NCBI GenBank assembly: GCA_900314715.1
Contig: OMWI01000041.1
Coordinates: 1 to 32,371, forward strand
DNA from: an uncultured Prevotellaceae bacterium
GTDB taxonomy: Bacteria > Bacteroidota > Bacteroidia > Bacteroidales > Bacteroidaceae
DNA length: 32,371 nt
Direction of reading: 5' to 3'
Part shown: piece after piece, positions 16,880 to 24,937 of the stretch
Layout of the letters: each line of letters opens with the position of its first letter
Numbering within the stretch: the first letter of the stretch is position 1
Position numbers and translations under genes: made by a program
Notes under the pieces: model-generated
Database searches by the model: none
What the model was told of the DNA's origin: nothing
The model's input: only the letters and a program-made list of their open reading frames with translations

Positions 16880-16945
16880 TAAACGATATGTTTAGCGGTG
16901 CTAAACGATATGTTTGCGATGGGTAAACACTATGTTTACGATAGG
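16880..16945 (+). repeat. 22-base tandem repeat, array B (3 units)
   Basis: Three exact 22-base units start at 16880, 16902 and 16924. The cores are TAAACGATATGTTT, TAAACGATATGTTT and TAAACACTATGTTT, each followed by an 8-base tail (AGCGGTGC, GCGATGGG, ACGATAGG). A degenerate fourth unit may precede it (16858-16879, with TATTGTTTG). Each core holds the dyad AAAC-N5-GTTT. The array lies upstream of hflX and of the DUF4251 gene. Confidence 0.85.
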
Positions 16946-17027
16946 TGGATTGCGTTGCAAATGGTCAATAAGATAGTGATTGATAAACTTTTTTGGATAG
17001 ATAGCATAAATTTTCAAAAATTATTTG

Positions 17028-17035
17028 TAAGTTTG
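17028..17035 (+). promoter_or_regulatory. Candidate -7 element of hflX
   Basis: TAAGTTTG fits TAnnTTTG and sits in the word TTATTTGTAAGTTTGC, shared with the site at 9883-9896. It gives a leader of about 17 bases before the ATG at 17056. No -33 TTTG is seen at 19-21 bases. Confidence 0.5.
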
Positions 17036-17055
17036 CATCATTATTTAAAGAATGA

Positions 17056-18300
17056 ATGAAAGAATTTGTAATCTCTGAGGCTAAAGCCGAGACCGCTGTC
17101 TTGGTTGGATTGGTAACTCAAACACAAGATGAGGCAAAAACGAAAGAGTATCTTGATGAATTGGAATTCCTCGCAGATACGGCTGGTGCCGTTACCGTGA
17201 AGCGCTTTACACAAAGAGTAAACGGCCCAAGTAGCGTCACCTACGTTGGAAAGGGTAAGTTGGATGAAATCCGCCAATATATCCAAAATGAGGAAGATGC
17301 TGACAGGGAGATTGGAATGGTCATCTTTGATGATGAGTTAACGGCTAAGCAGATTAGAAATATAGAAGCCGCCTTGAAGGTAAAGATATTGGATAGGACT
17401 TCCTTGATATTGGATATCTTTGCCATGAGAGCGCAAACCGCCAATGCCAAGACGCAAGTGGAATTGGCGCAATATCGCTATATGCTTCCCCGATTGCAAC
17501 GACTCTGGACTCACCTTGAACGACAAGGTGGCGGTTCTGGTTCTGGAGGCGGTAAGGGAAGTGTAGGACTTCGTGGACCTGGTGAAACGCAGTTGGAAAT
17601 GGACCGTCGTATCATCTTGCAACGCATTACTTTGCTCAAGCAACGACTTGTAGAGATTGACAAACAAAAAGTTACGCAACGCAAGAATAGGGGAAGGCTG
17701 ATACGTGTAGCCCTTGTGGGATATACAAACGTAGGTAAGTCAACTATCATGAATATGCTGGCGAAGAGCGAAGTGTTTGCTGAAAACAAATTGTTTGCCA
17801 CCTTAGACACCACGGTTAGAAAGGTGGTCATCGAGAATCTGCCATTCCTCTTGGCAGATACGGTTGGTTTCATCCGAAAGTTGCCTACGGATTTGGTGGA
17901 TTCTTTCAAGTCTACGCTGGATGAAGTTCGTGAGGCTGACTTGCTTTTGCATGTGGTAGACATTTCACATCCCGACTTTGAGGAGCAAATCAGGGTAGTC
18001 GAACAAACGCTCAAGGATTTGGGATGTTCGGATAAACCTTCGATGATTATATTCAACAAGATTGACAATTATTCGTGGGTGGAGAAGGAAGAGGATGACT
18101 TGACTCCTCTCACCAAGGAAAACGTCTCTCTTGAAGACTTGAAGAAGACATGGATGGCTCGTTTGAACGATAATTGTTTGTTCATCTCAGCCAAAGAGAA
18201 ACAAAATATCGATGAGTTCAGGGACATTTTGTACAAGAAAGTTCGTGAGCTACATGTTCAAAAATATCCTTATAATGATTTTTTATATCCAACAGAATAA
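17056..18300 (+). CDS. hflX: Ribosome-associated GTPase HflX
   Basis: HflX binds the large ribosomal subunit and can split stalled ribosomes under stress. The 414-residue product has the N-terminal HflX domain (about 10-155, with SSVTYVGKGKLDEI near 59-72). A Gly/Ser-rich loop and GLRGPGETQLEMDRRII (171-187) follow. The GTPase domain has the P-loop GYTNVGKST (222-230), DTTVRK (251-256), DTVGFI (268-273) and an NKID motif near 335. The C-terminal extension is short. It is first in a run with DUF4954 (27-base gap), M16 protease and fumarase genes. Confidence 0.96.
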   Translation: MKEFVISEAKAETAVLVGLVTQTQDEAKTKEYLDELEFLADTAGAVTVKRFTQRVNGPSSVTYVGKGKLDEIRQYIQNEEDADREIGMVIFDDELTAKQIRNIEAALKVKILDRTSLILDIFAMRAQTANAKTQVELAQYRYMLPRLQRLWTHLERQGGGSGSGGGKGSVGLRGPGETQLEMDRRIILQRITLLKQRLVEIDKQKVTQRKNRGRLIRVALVGYTNVGKSTIMNMLAKSEVFAENKLFATLDTTVRKVVIENLPFLLADTVGFIRKLPTDLVDSFKSTLDEVREADLLLHVVDISHPDFEEQIRVVEQTLKDLGCSDKPSMIIFNKIDNYSWVEKEEDDLTPLTKENVSLEDLKKTWMARLNDNCLFISAKEKQNIDEFRDILYKKVRELHVQKYPYNDFLYPTE

Positions 18301-18327
18301 ATTCACAAACATAAAAGTACTAAAATT

Positions 18328-20181
18328 ATGGATTACAGACATTTAACAGAAGAAGAGATTATCGTATTGGAAAACAACAGTTGTTGGTCGGAAGATTGGA
18401 CGCACGTGAAAGTAGCGGAGAATTTCAAGCCCAACTTCTTTCATCGAGTGATGTTTTATGGCGACATCTACCTTGGCAATTTCGAAAAGAGCGTTGAGGT
18501 TAGTAAGGGCTTCGTAAAGCATTCGGGAATCAACAATGCCACGCTTAGAAACGTAACGGTGGGTGATAACTGCTTGATAGAGAATATTGGCAATTACATT
18601 AACAATTATACGATTGGTAACGATTGCTATATTTCTAATATCTGTACGCTTGAAACCACGGAAGGAGCAACGTATGGACAAGGCAATCTCATCTCTGTAT
18701 TGAATGAAGTGGGTGATGGCAACTTGATATTGTTCAATGACTTGAATAGTCAGTTTGCTGCTTTCATGGTGAAACACTTCAATAACAAACCGTTGAAGGA
18801 TGCTATTCGCCGCTTAATCAATGAGAAGATTCAGAGAACGCTTCCCTATAGGGGAACGATTTACGATAATGTGAAAATCGTAAACACCAAGGAAATCACG
18901 AATACGGTTATCTGTGAGAGTTGTGAAATCAATGGAGCCGCCAGATTGAGTGACTGTTCTATCATGAGCAACCCCAACAATAGCGTTTATATAGGAACGG
19001 GCGTGATTTGCGAGAACTCTATCATTTCCGACGGATGTTCGATTATCAACAGCGTGAAGATGGAAAACTGCTTTGTAGGTGAGGCTTGTAAGATTAGCAA
19101 TGGATTTACCGCTGAGGCAAGTGTGTTCTTTGCCAATTCATATATGTCGAATGGTGAGGCTTGTGCTGCATTCTGCGGACCGTTTACGGCAAGTCATCAT
19201 AAGAGTTCGTTGCTTATTGGTGGTATGTTCTCATTCTATAATGCTGGTAGTGCAACCAATTTCTCCAACCATGCCTATAAGATGGGACCTATGCACTATG
19301 GTGTTTTGGAACGTGGAACGAAAACGGCAAGTGGTGCATATTTGCTGATGCCTGCTACGATTGGTACATTCTCGGTTTGTTTCGGTAAGTTGATGTATCA
19401 TCCCGACACTCGCGACCTGCCTTTCTCTTATCTCATTGCTTACGGAGATACCATGTATCTTTCTCCAGGTCGCAACTTAACCACGGTTGGTCTTTATCGT
19501 GACATCAGAAAATGGCCAAAGCGCGATATGCGTCCACGCGAAGGACGAAAGAGTATCGTCAACTTCGATTGGCTAAGTCCATTCTCTGTAGGTGAGATTG
19601 TACGTGGAAAGAAAATCTTGGAGAATCTTCGTGCCGCCTCTGGTGAGAACGTTTCATCATACAACTATCATGAATACGTTATCAATGCCAGTTCTTTGGC
19701 TAAGGGAATCAAGTATTACGACATTGCATTGCGCATCTATATGGGAGCGGTATTGAAGAGACATGCTTTGGAAGAGCCGACAACCGAAGTAGGTATAGGA
19801 TATTGGAACGACCTATCTGGTTTGTTGTTGCCTGATACAGAGGAAAAACGATTGATTAATGACATCGAGACGGGTAATATAGAGAGCATTGAGGAAGTGC
19901 TTGAACGCTTCGATGAAATCAACCGCAACTATTCTGAATATCGTTGGGCTTGGACTTACCGATTGATTTGCGACTATTACGGATTGGAAACCATCACGGA
20001 GAAAGACGCAGAAAAGGTGCGTGAGGACTATATCGCTGCCCGTCGTGCATGGATAACCGAAATCCGCAAGGATGCTGAGAAAGAATATGCACTTGGAGAC
20101 GTAGAAGAGGAAGTGCTTGATAACTTTATCAGTCAGCTCGATAGGGAAGTTGACTTTGAAAACCAAAAACTATATATGTAA
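18328..20181 (+). CDS. DUF4954 hexapeptide-repeat protein
   Basis: The 617-residue product matches DUF4954, a Bacteroidetes-enriched family without known function. The middle (about 60-300) has many left-handed beta-helix hexapeptide repeats, as in sugar-nucleotide acyl- and nucleotidyltransferases: TVGDNCLIENIGNYI, CYISNICTLETTEG and GVICENSIISDGCSIINS. The C-terminal third (about 440-617) is helical and acidic. No signal peptide is present, so it is probably cytoplasmic. The stop TAA overlaps the protease start ATG by one base (20181), which suggests coupled translation. A role with an acylated or nucleotide-linked sugar is possible from the fold alone. Confidence 0.85.
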   Translation: MDYRHLTEEEIIVLENNSCWSEDWTHVKVAENFKPNFFHRVMFYGDIYLGNFEKSVEVSKGFVKHSGINNATLRNVTVGDNCLIENIGNYINNYTIGNDCYISNICTLETTEGATYGQGNLISVLNEVGDGNLILFNDLNSQFAAFMVKHFNNKPLKDAIRRLINEKIQRTLPYRGTIYDNVKIVNTKEITNTVICESCEINGAARLSDCSIMSNPNNSVYIGTGVICENSIISDGCSIINSVKMENCFVGEACKISNGFTAEASVFFANSYMSNGEACAAFCGPFTASHHKSSLLIGGMFSFYNAGSATNFSNHAYKMGPMHYGVLERGTKTASGAYLLMPATIGTFSVCFGKLMYHPDTRDLPFSYLIAYGDTMYLSPGRNLTTVGLYRDIRKWPKRDMRPREGRKSIVNFDWLSPFSVGEIVRGKKILENLRAASGENVSSYNYHEYVINASSLAKGIKYYDIALRIYMGAVLKRHALEEPTTEVGIGYWNDLSGLLLPDTEEKRLINDIETGNIESIEEVLERFDEINRNYSEYRWAWTYRLICDYYGLETITEKDAEKVREDYIAARRAWITEIRKDAEKEYALGDVEEEVLDNFISQLDREVDFENQKLYM

Positions 20182-23087
20182 TGATTATGAAACGAATTCT
20201 CTTTGTAGCTTGCTTAGTGGCGACGGCTTTATGTGCTGTTGCGCAAAAGTATGACTACCAAACGGTGGATAATGATCCTATGAAGACGCGCATATACACG
20301 TTGGCTAATGGCTTGAAGGTGTATCTGTCTGTCAATAAGGAAAAACCACGCGTACAAACATTTATTGCCGTTCGCACGGGAAGTAAGAACGACCCAGCCG
20401 AAACTACTGGTTTGGCTCACTATCTTGAACACTTGATGTTTAAGGGAACCAATCAGTTTGGCACCAACAATCCTTCTGCCGAGGCTCCATTGTTGGATGA
20501 TATTACCGCACGTTATGAGGAATATCGTCTGATTACCGATCCCGATTTACGTCGTCAGAAATACCATGAGATTGATAGTGTCTCGCAATTGGCTGCCAAC
20601 TATTTCATTCCCAATGAATACGACAAGCTCATGGCTGCCATCGGTGCGCAGGGAACAAATGCCTATACAAGCAACGATGTTACTTGCTACACGGAAGATA
20701 TCCCGTCTAACGAGATGGAAAACTGGGCAAAGATACAAGGAGACCGTTTCCAAAATATGGTGATTAGAGGCTTCCATACTGAGTTGGAAGCCGTATATGA
20801 GGAATACAATATCGGTATTGCTCAAGACAATAGGAAGTTGTGGGAAGCATTGAGCAAGATGCTTTACCCAACTCATCCATACGGTACGCAAACAACGATT
20901 GGTACGCAGGAACACTTGAAGAATCCAAGTATCGTCAACATCAAGAAGTATTTCGACAAGTGGTATCGTCCAAACAATGTGGCTATCTGTATGGCTGGCG
21001 ACTTGAATCCCGACGAGACAATCGCTATCATCGATAAGTATTTCGGCCAATGGAAACCAGGTGATGATGTTCGTCAACCAGAATTCCCGCCATTGGCTCC
21101 TATTACGACTCCTCGCGATACTACCGTGATGGGACTCGAAGCTGAGATGCTTTGGTTGGGATGGCGATTCGGACGCGGTAATACGTTGCAATGTGATACG
21201 CTCGACGTGATTGGAGATATGTTGAGTAATGGTACGGCAGGACTTATCGACCTTGATATCAACCAACAAATGAAGATGTTGAGTGCATTCGGCGGTAGTG
21301 AGAGATTGCGTGACCATTCTTGCTTCATCCTCGGTGGAAGACCGAAGGAAGGCCAGACGCTTGAGGAAGTGCGTACGCTTTTGTTGGCTGAGATAGAGAA
21401 ATTGAAGAATGGGGACTTCTCTGATGATTTGTTGCCAAGTATCATCAACAATGCTAAACTCAACTATTTCACTCGATTGGAAAGTAATCATGCCCGTGCT
21501 GACCTCTTCGTAGATACTTACATCAACGAAATTCCTTGGTCGCAACAAGTGGGTTATCTTGACCGTATTTCTGGAATGACGAAACAACAAATCGTTGATT
21601 TCGCTCGTCGTCATTTCAAGAATAATTACGTGACGGTATTCAAGCGTCAAGGCGAGGATACGACGTTGAAGAAGATTGATAAACCGCAGATAACCCCGAT
21701 TCCTACCAATCGTGACATGATTAGTCAGTTTGTGAAGGATGTGCAGAATAGTGAAGTGCAACCCATTCAACCACGTTTCGTAGATTTCAAGAACGACCTT
21801 ACATACGGTAAGACTAAACGCGGCTTGCCTTATATTTACGTACAGAATACGGAGAACGGACGCTTCGTGATGTCGTTCATGTATGAGTTTGGCGATGAGG
21901 CTGACTTGCGTTATCAATATGCTGCCAATTATTTGGATTATTTGGGAACAAAGAAGTTGACCAAAGAACAAATCAAGCAGAAATTCTATAAGTTGGCTTG
22001 CCAATATAATATCAATGTGAATGCGCGGAATCTCACCGTAAGTTTGAGCGGTCTTGCCGAGAATATGCCGTTGGCTCTTGCGCAACTCAACGACTTGTTG
22101 ATGAATGCTCAGGTTGACCAAGAAGCATGGCAGCAACTTGTCTCTATCGAAGAGAAAGCTCGTGCTGATGCAAAACTCAACCAATCCAGTAATTTCTCTC
22201 GCTTGGTGAATTACGGTATCTATGGCGAGTATAATCCTTCGCGCAATGATTTGAGCATAGAACAATTGCGTAAACAAAATCCACAGGAATTGCTCGACTT
22301 ACTCAAGAATCTTGCACAATACGAACACACATTATTATATTATGGTCCTGACACGGAAAATGCTCTTGCCGCTACGATGAACAAACTTCACAAGACGAAG
22401 AAGGTGATGAAGCCTGTTCCTGTGGGAAAGCACTATATGTTGCAAGCTACTCCAAAGAATGAGATAATCATTGCGCCTTACGACGCAAAGAATATCTACA
22501 TGCGCATGATACATAATGAATTGCGTCCTTGGAATCCTGATGAGGCAGCCGTGAAAGCACTCTTCAACGAGTATTATGGTGGCGGTATGAATACCATCGT
22601 ATTCCAGGAATTGCGCGAGGCACGTGGATTGGCTTACAATGCTTATGCTTCGTATGTAGAACCTAATTACAAGGACCAACCAGAGTTCTTCTTGACGCAT
22701 ATTATCACGCAAAACGACAAGATGATGGATTGTGTTCGTCAGTTCCATCAGATTCTCGATACCATTCCTCAAAGCGAGACGGCTTTCCGCATTGCCAAAG
22801 ATGCCTTGACGAAACGTTTGCAAAGTCAACGCACAACGAAGTTTGGATTGATCAATGCATGGATTTCCGCTAAGTGGCTTGGCATTGATTACGACATCAA
22901 CCGTCGTATTTATGAGTCGCTTCCAAGTTTGAAACTGAGCGACATCGTAAGGTTTGAACAACAAAACATGGCAAACAAGCCTTATCGCTACGTGATTTTG
23001 GGCAACGAAAAAGAACTTGACATCAAGTCTCTTGAGCAAATTGCACCTATCAAGAGGGTTACTACGGAAGATATTTTCGGATATTAA
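20181..23087 (+). CDS. Exported M16 family zinc metalloprotease (two-domain)
   Basis: The 968-residue product has a signal peptide (MKRILFVACLVATALCAVAQ, from the second ATG at 20187; the first at 20181 overlaps the upstream stop). The inverted zinc motif is HYLEH with H80, E83 and H84, and the third ligand is probably E207 or E208 in LEAVYEEYN. About 50 extra residues (roughly 95-145) lie between these motifs compared with pitrilysin. A second M16-like half starts near 480 and contains YYGGGMNTIVFQELREARGLAY, the usual inactive-domain signature. It should act on peptides in the periplasm. Fumarase follows after 23 bases. Confidence 0.93.
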   Translation: MIMKRILFVACLVATALCAVAQKYDYQTVDNDPMKTRIYTLANGLKVYLSVNKEKPRVQTFIAVRTGSKNDPAETTGLAHYLEHLMFKGTNQFGTNNPSAEAPLLDDITARYEEYRLITDPDLRRQKYHEIDSVSQLAANYFIPNEYDKLMAAIGAQGTNAYTSNDVTCYTEDIPSNEMENWAKIQGDRFQNMVIRGFHTELEAVYEEYNIGIAQDNRKLWEALSKMLYPTHPYGTQTTIGTQEHLKNPSIVNIKKYFDKWYRPNNVAICMAGDLNPDETIAIIDKYFGQWKPGDDVRQPEFPPLAPITTPRDTTVMGLEAEMLWLGWRFGRGNTLQCDTLDVIGDMLSNGTAGLIDLDINQQMKMLSAFGGSERLRDHSCFILGGRPKEGQTLEEVRTLLLAEIEKLKNGDFSDDLLPSIINNAKLNYFTRLESNHARADLFVDTYINEIPWSQQVGYLDRISGMTKQQIVDFARRHFKNNYVTVFKRQGEDTTLKKIDKPQITPIPTNRDMISQFVKDVQNSEVQPIQPRFVDFKNDLTYGKTKRGLPYIYVQNTENGRFVMSFMYEFGDEADLRYQYAANYLDYLGTKKLTKEQIKQKFYKLACQYNINVNARNLTVSLSGLAENMPLALAQLNDLLMNAQVDQEAWQQLVSIEEKARADAKLNQSSNFSRLVNYGIYGEYNPSRNDLSIEQLRKQNPQELLDLLKNLAQYEHTLLYYGPDTENALAATMNKLHKTKKVMKPVPVGKHYMLQATPKNEIIIAPYDAKNIYMRMIHNELRPWNPDEAAVKALFNEYYGGGMNTIVFQELREARGLAYNAYASYVEPNYKDQPEFFLTHIITQNDKMMDCVRQFHQILDTIPQSETAFRIAKDALTKRLQSQRTTKFGLINAWISAKWLGIDYDINRRIYESLPSLKLSDIVRFEQQNMANKPYRYVILGNEKELDIKSLEQIAPIKRVTTEDIFGY

Positions 23088-23110
23088 AACATATATAATA
23101 CAACTACATT

Positions 23111-24760
23111 ATGGCTAATAAACCTGATTTTAAGTATGCTCCTATGTTTCAAGTGGGGAAAGACGATACCGAATATCGCTTACTCACCAAGGAGGGCGTT
23201 ACATTGAGTGAATTCGAAGGTAATGAAATCGTGAAAGTTTCGCCAGAGGCATTGACGTTGCTGGCTCAACAAGCATTTCATGACGTGGAATTTATGTTGC
23301 GCCGCGAACACAATCTGCAAGTGGCTGCTATCCTAAACGACCCAGAGGCTTCCGAGAACGATAAGTATGTGGCTTTGCAATTCTTGCGTAATGCGGAAAC
23401 GGCTGCAAAGGGTATCTTGCCTTTCTGCCAGGATACGGGTACGGCAATCATTCATGGAGAAAAGGGACAACAGGTATGGACGGGATTTGAAGACGAGGAA
23501 GCGCTTTCTCGTGGCGTGTATAACACGTTCACCGAAGACAATCTCCGTTATTCGCAGAATGCTCCCTTGAATATGTACGACGAAGTGAACACACGTTGCA
23601 ACTTGCCTGCTCAGATTGACATCGAAGCTGTTGAGGGTGCTGAGTATCGCTTCGTAATGGTAGCTAAAGGTGGTGGTTCTGCCAATAAGACTTATTTCTA
23701 TCCCATGACCAAGGCAACCATCCAAAACGAGGGAACGTTGCTTCCTTTCTTGGTAGAGAAAATGAAGAGTCTCGGTACGGCTGCTTGTCCTCCTTATCAC
23801 ATTGCATTCGTCATTGGCGGAACGTCTGCTGAGAAGAATCTGTTAACGGTGAAATTGGCTTCTATCAAGTATTATGATAACCTGCCAACGACTGGTGATG
23901 AGACGGGACGTGCTTTCCGCGACATTGATTTGGAAAACAAATTGCTCGTTGAGGCACAGAAGATTGGCTTGGGAGCACAGTTTGGAGGAAAGCACTTGGC
24001 TCACGATATCCGCGTGATTCGTCTTCCTCGTCATGGTGCATCTTGTCCTATCGGTATGGGTGTTTCTTGTTCTGCCGACCGTAACATCAAGGCAAAGATT
24101 AATCGTGATGGTATTTGGTTGGAGAAAATGGATGCTAATCCTACGGAATTGATTCCCGAAGAATTGCGCAAGCCAGGTGAAGGAACGAAAGGTATTGAAA
24201 TCGACTTGAACCAAGGTATTGATGCTGTTCGCAAAGAACTGACTAAATATCCCGTAAGTACACGCGTTAGCTTGCGTGGTACGATTATCGTGGCTCGTGA
24301 CATTGCTCACGCTAAGTTAAAGGCTCGTCTTGATGCGGGTGAGGAAATGCCGCAATACTTCAAGGATTATCCTGTACTTTACGCCGGTCCTGCCAAGACT
24401 CCAGAAGGTTATCCTTGCGGTTCGATGGGACCAACCACGGCTAACCGTATGGACCCATACGTGGATGAATTCCAAGATCATGGTGCTTCGCTCGTGATGA
24501 TTGCCAAGGGTAATCGTTCACAAGTGGTAACTGATGCATGTAAGAAGCATGGTGGTTTCTATCTCGGTACGATTGGTGGTGTAGCTGCCGTTCTTTCACA
24601 AAGCAGCATCAAGAGCATCGAATGTGTGGAATATCCCGAGTTGGGTATGGAGGCCATTTGGAAGATTGAAGTGGAAGACTTCCCCGCATTCATCCTCGTG
24701 GATGATAAGGGCAACGATTTCTTCCAGCAATTGAAGCCATGGTGCCCAAAAGCGAAATAA
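23111..24760 (+). CDS. fumA: Class I fumarate hydratase (iron-sulfur)
   Basis: This cytoplasmic TCA-cycle enzyme hydrates fumarate to malate, or runs in reverse for succinate production in anaerobes. The 549-residue product matches the two-part (alpha plus beta fused) class I form; E. coli FumA has 548. Cluster ligands align with C106 ([10 protein letters not shown]), C226 (GTAACPPYH) and C320 (GVSCSADRN). [15 protein letters not shown] and [16 protein letters not shown] are strongly conserved. A good terminator follows at 24791-24825. The gene symbol is by class; fumB would be equally fair. Confidence 0.96.
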   Translation: MANKPDFKYAPMFQVGKDDTEYRLLTKEGVTLSEFEGNEIVKVSPEALTLLAQQAFHDVEFMLRREHNLQVAAILNDPEASENDKYVALQFLRNAETAAKGILPFCQDTGTAIIHGEKGQQVWTGFEDEEALSRGVYNTFTEDNLRYSQNAPLNMYDEVNTRCNLPAQIDIEAVEGAEYRFVMVAKGGGSANKTYFYPMTKATIQNEGTLLPFLVEKMKSLGTAACPPYHIAFVIGGTSAEKNLLTVKLASIKYYDNLPTTGDETGRAFRDIDLENKLLVEAQKIGLGAQFGGKHLAHDIRVIRLPRHGASCPIGMGVSCSADRNIKAKINRDGIWLEKMDANPTELIPEELRKPGEGTKGIEIDLNQGIDAVRKELTKYPVSTRVSLRGTIIVARDIAHAKLKARLDAGEEMPQYFKDYPVLYAGPAKTPEGYPCGSMGPTTANRMDPYVDEFQDHGASLVMIAKGNRSQVVTDACKKHGGFYLGTIGGVAAVLSQSSIKSIECVEYPELGMEAIWKIEVEDFPAFILVDDKGNDFFQQLKPWCPKAK

Positions 24761-24790
24761 CATAGTTTTCAATAGAACCATATGATGATG

Positions 24791-24825
24791 AAAGGAAGAC
24801 AGAAACACTCTGCCTTCCTTTTTTT
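24791..24825 (+). terminator. Intrinsic terminator of the hflX-fumarase run
   Basis: AAAGGAAG (24791-24798) pairs with CTTCCTTT (24814-24821), one A-C mismatch, then CAGA with TCTG, loop AACAC. A run of seven T (24819-24825) follows. It lies 30 bases after the fumarase stop. Confidence 0.88.
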
Positions 24826-24852
24826 CGCTATTTCTTCATCAAATACATTCGA

Positions 24853-24894
24853 TAAACATGCCATTTAGCGATGCTAAAGATACTGTTTACAAGC
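24853..24894 (+). repeat. 22-base tandem repeat, array C (2 units)
   Basis: Units start at 24853 and 24875: TAAACATGCCATTT with tail AGCGATGC, then TAAAGATACTGTTT with tail ACAAGC. The first unit again has TTTAGC, as in arrays A and B. It lies between two convergent genes, so here it is at 3' ends and not at promoters. Confidence 0.65.
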
Positions 24895-24937
24895 AAAACA
24901 CTTTGATGTATTAAACGTGGAGTGAAAGGTTCTTTCT

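Larger units (their letters stand above)
16703..17055. other. Divergent intergenic region with promoters and repeats
   Basis: No gene is seen. From left to right it holds the promoter of the leftward lipoprotein gene, a 21-base remnant shared with the long inverted repeat at the left of the window (16811-16831), 22-base repeat array B (16880-16945), and the -7 element of hflX. The repeats lie between two outward-facing promoters, so a regulatory effect on either gene is possible. Confidence 0.7.

Noticed and set aside
20547-22277. A 576-residue open frame on the minus strand
   Set aside because: It lies entirely antisense to the M16 protease gene, whose zinc motif and domain pattern are clear; long antisense frames are expected from its codon bias.
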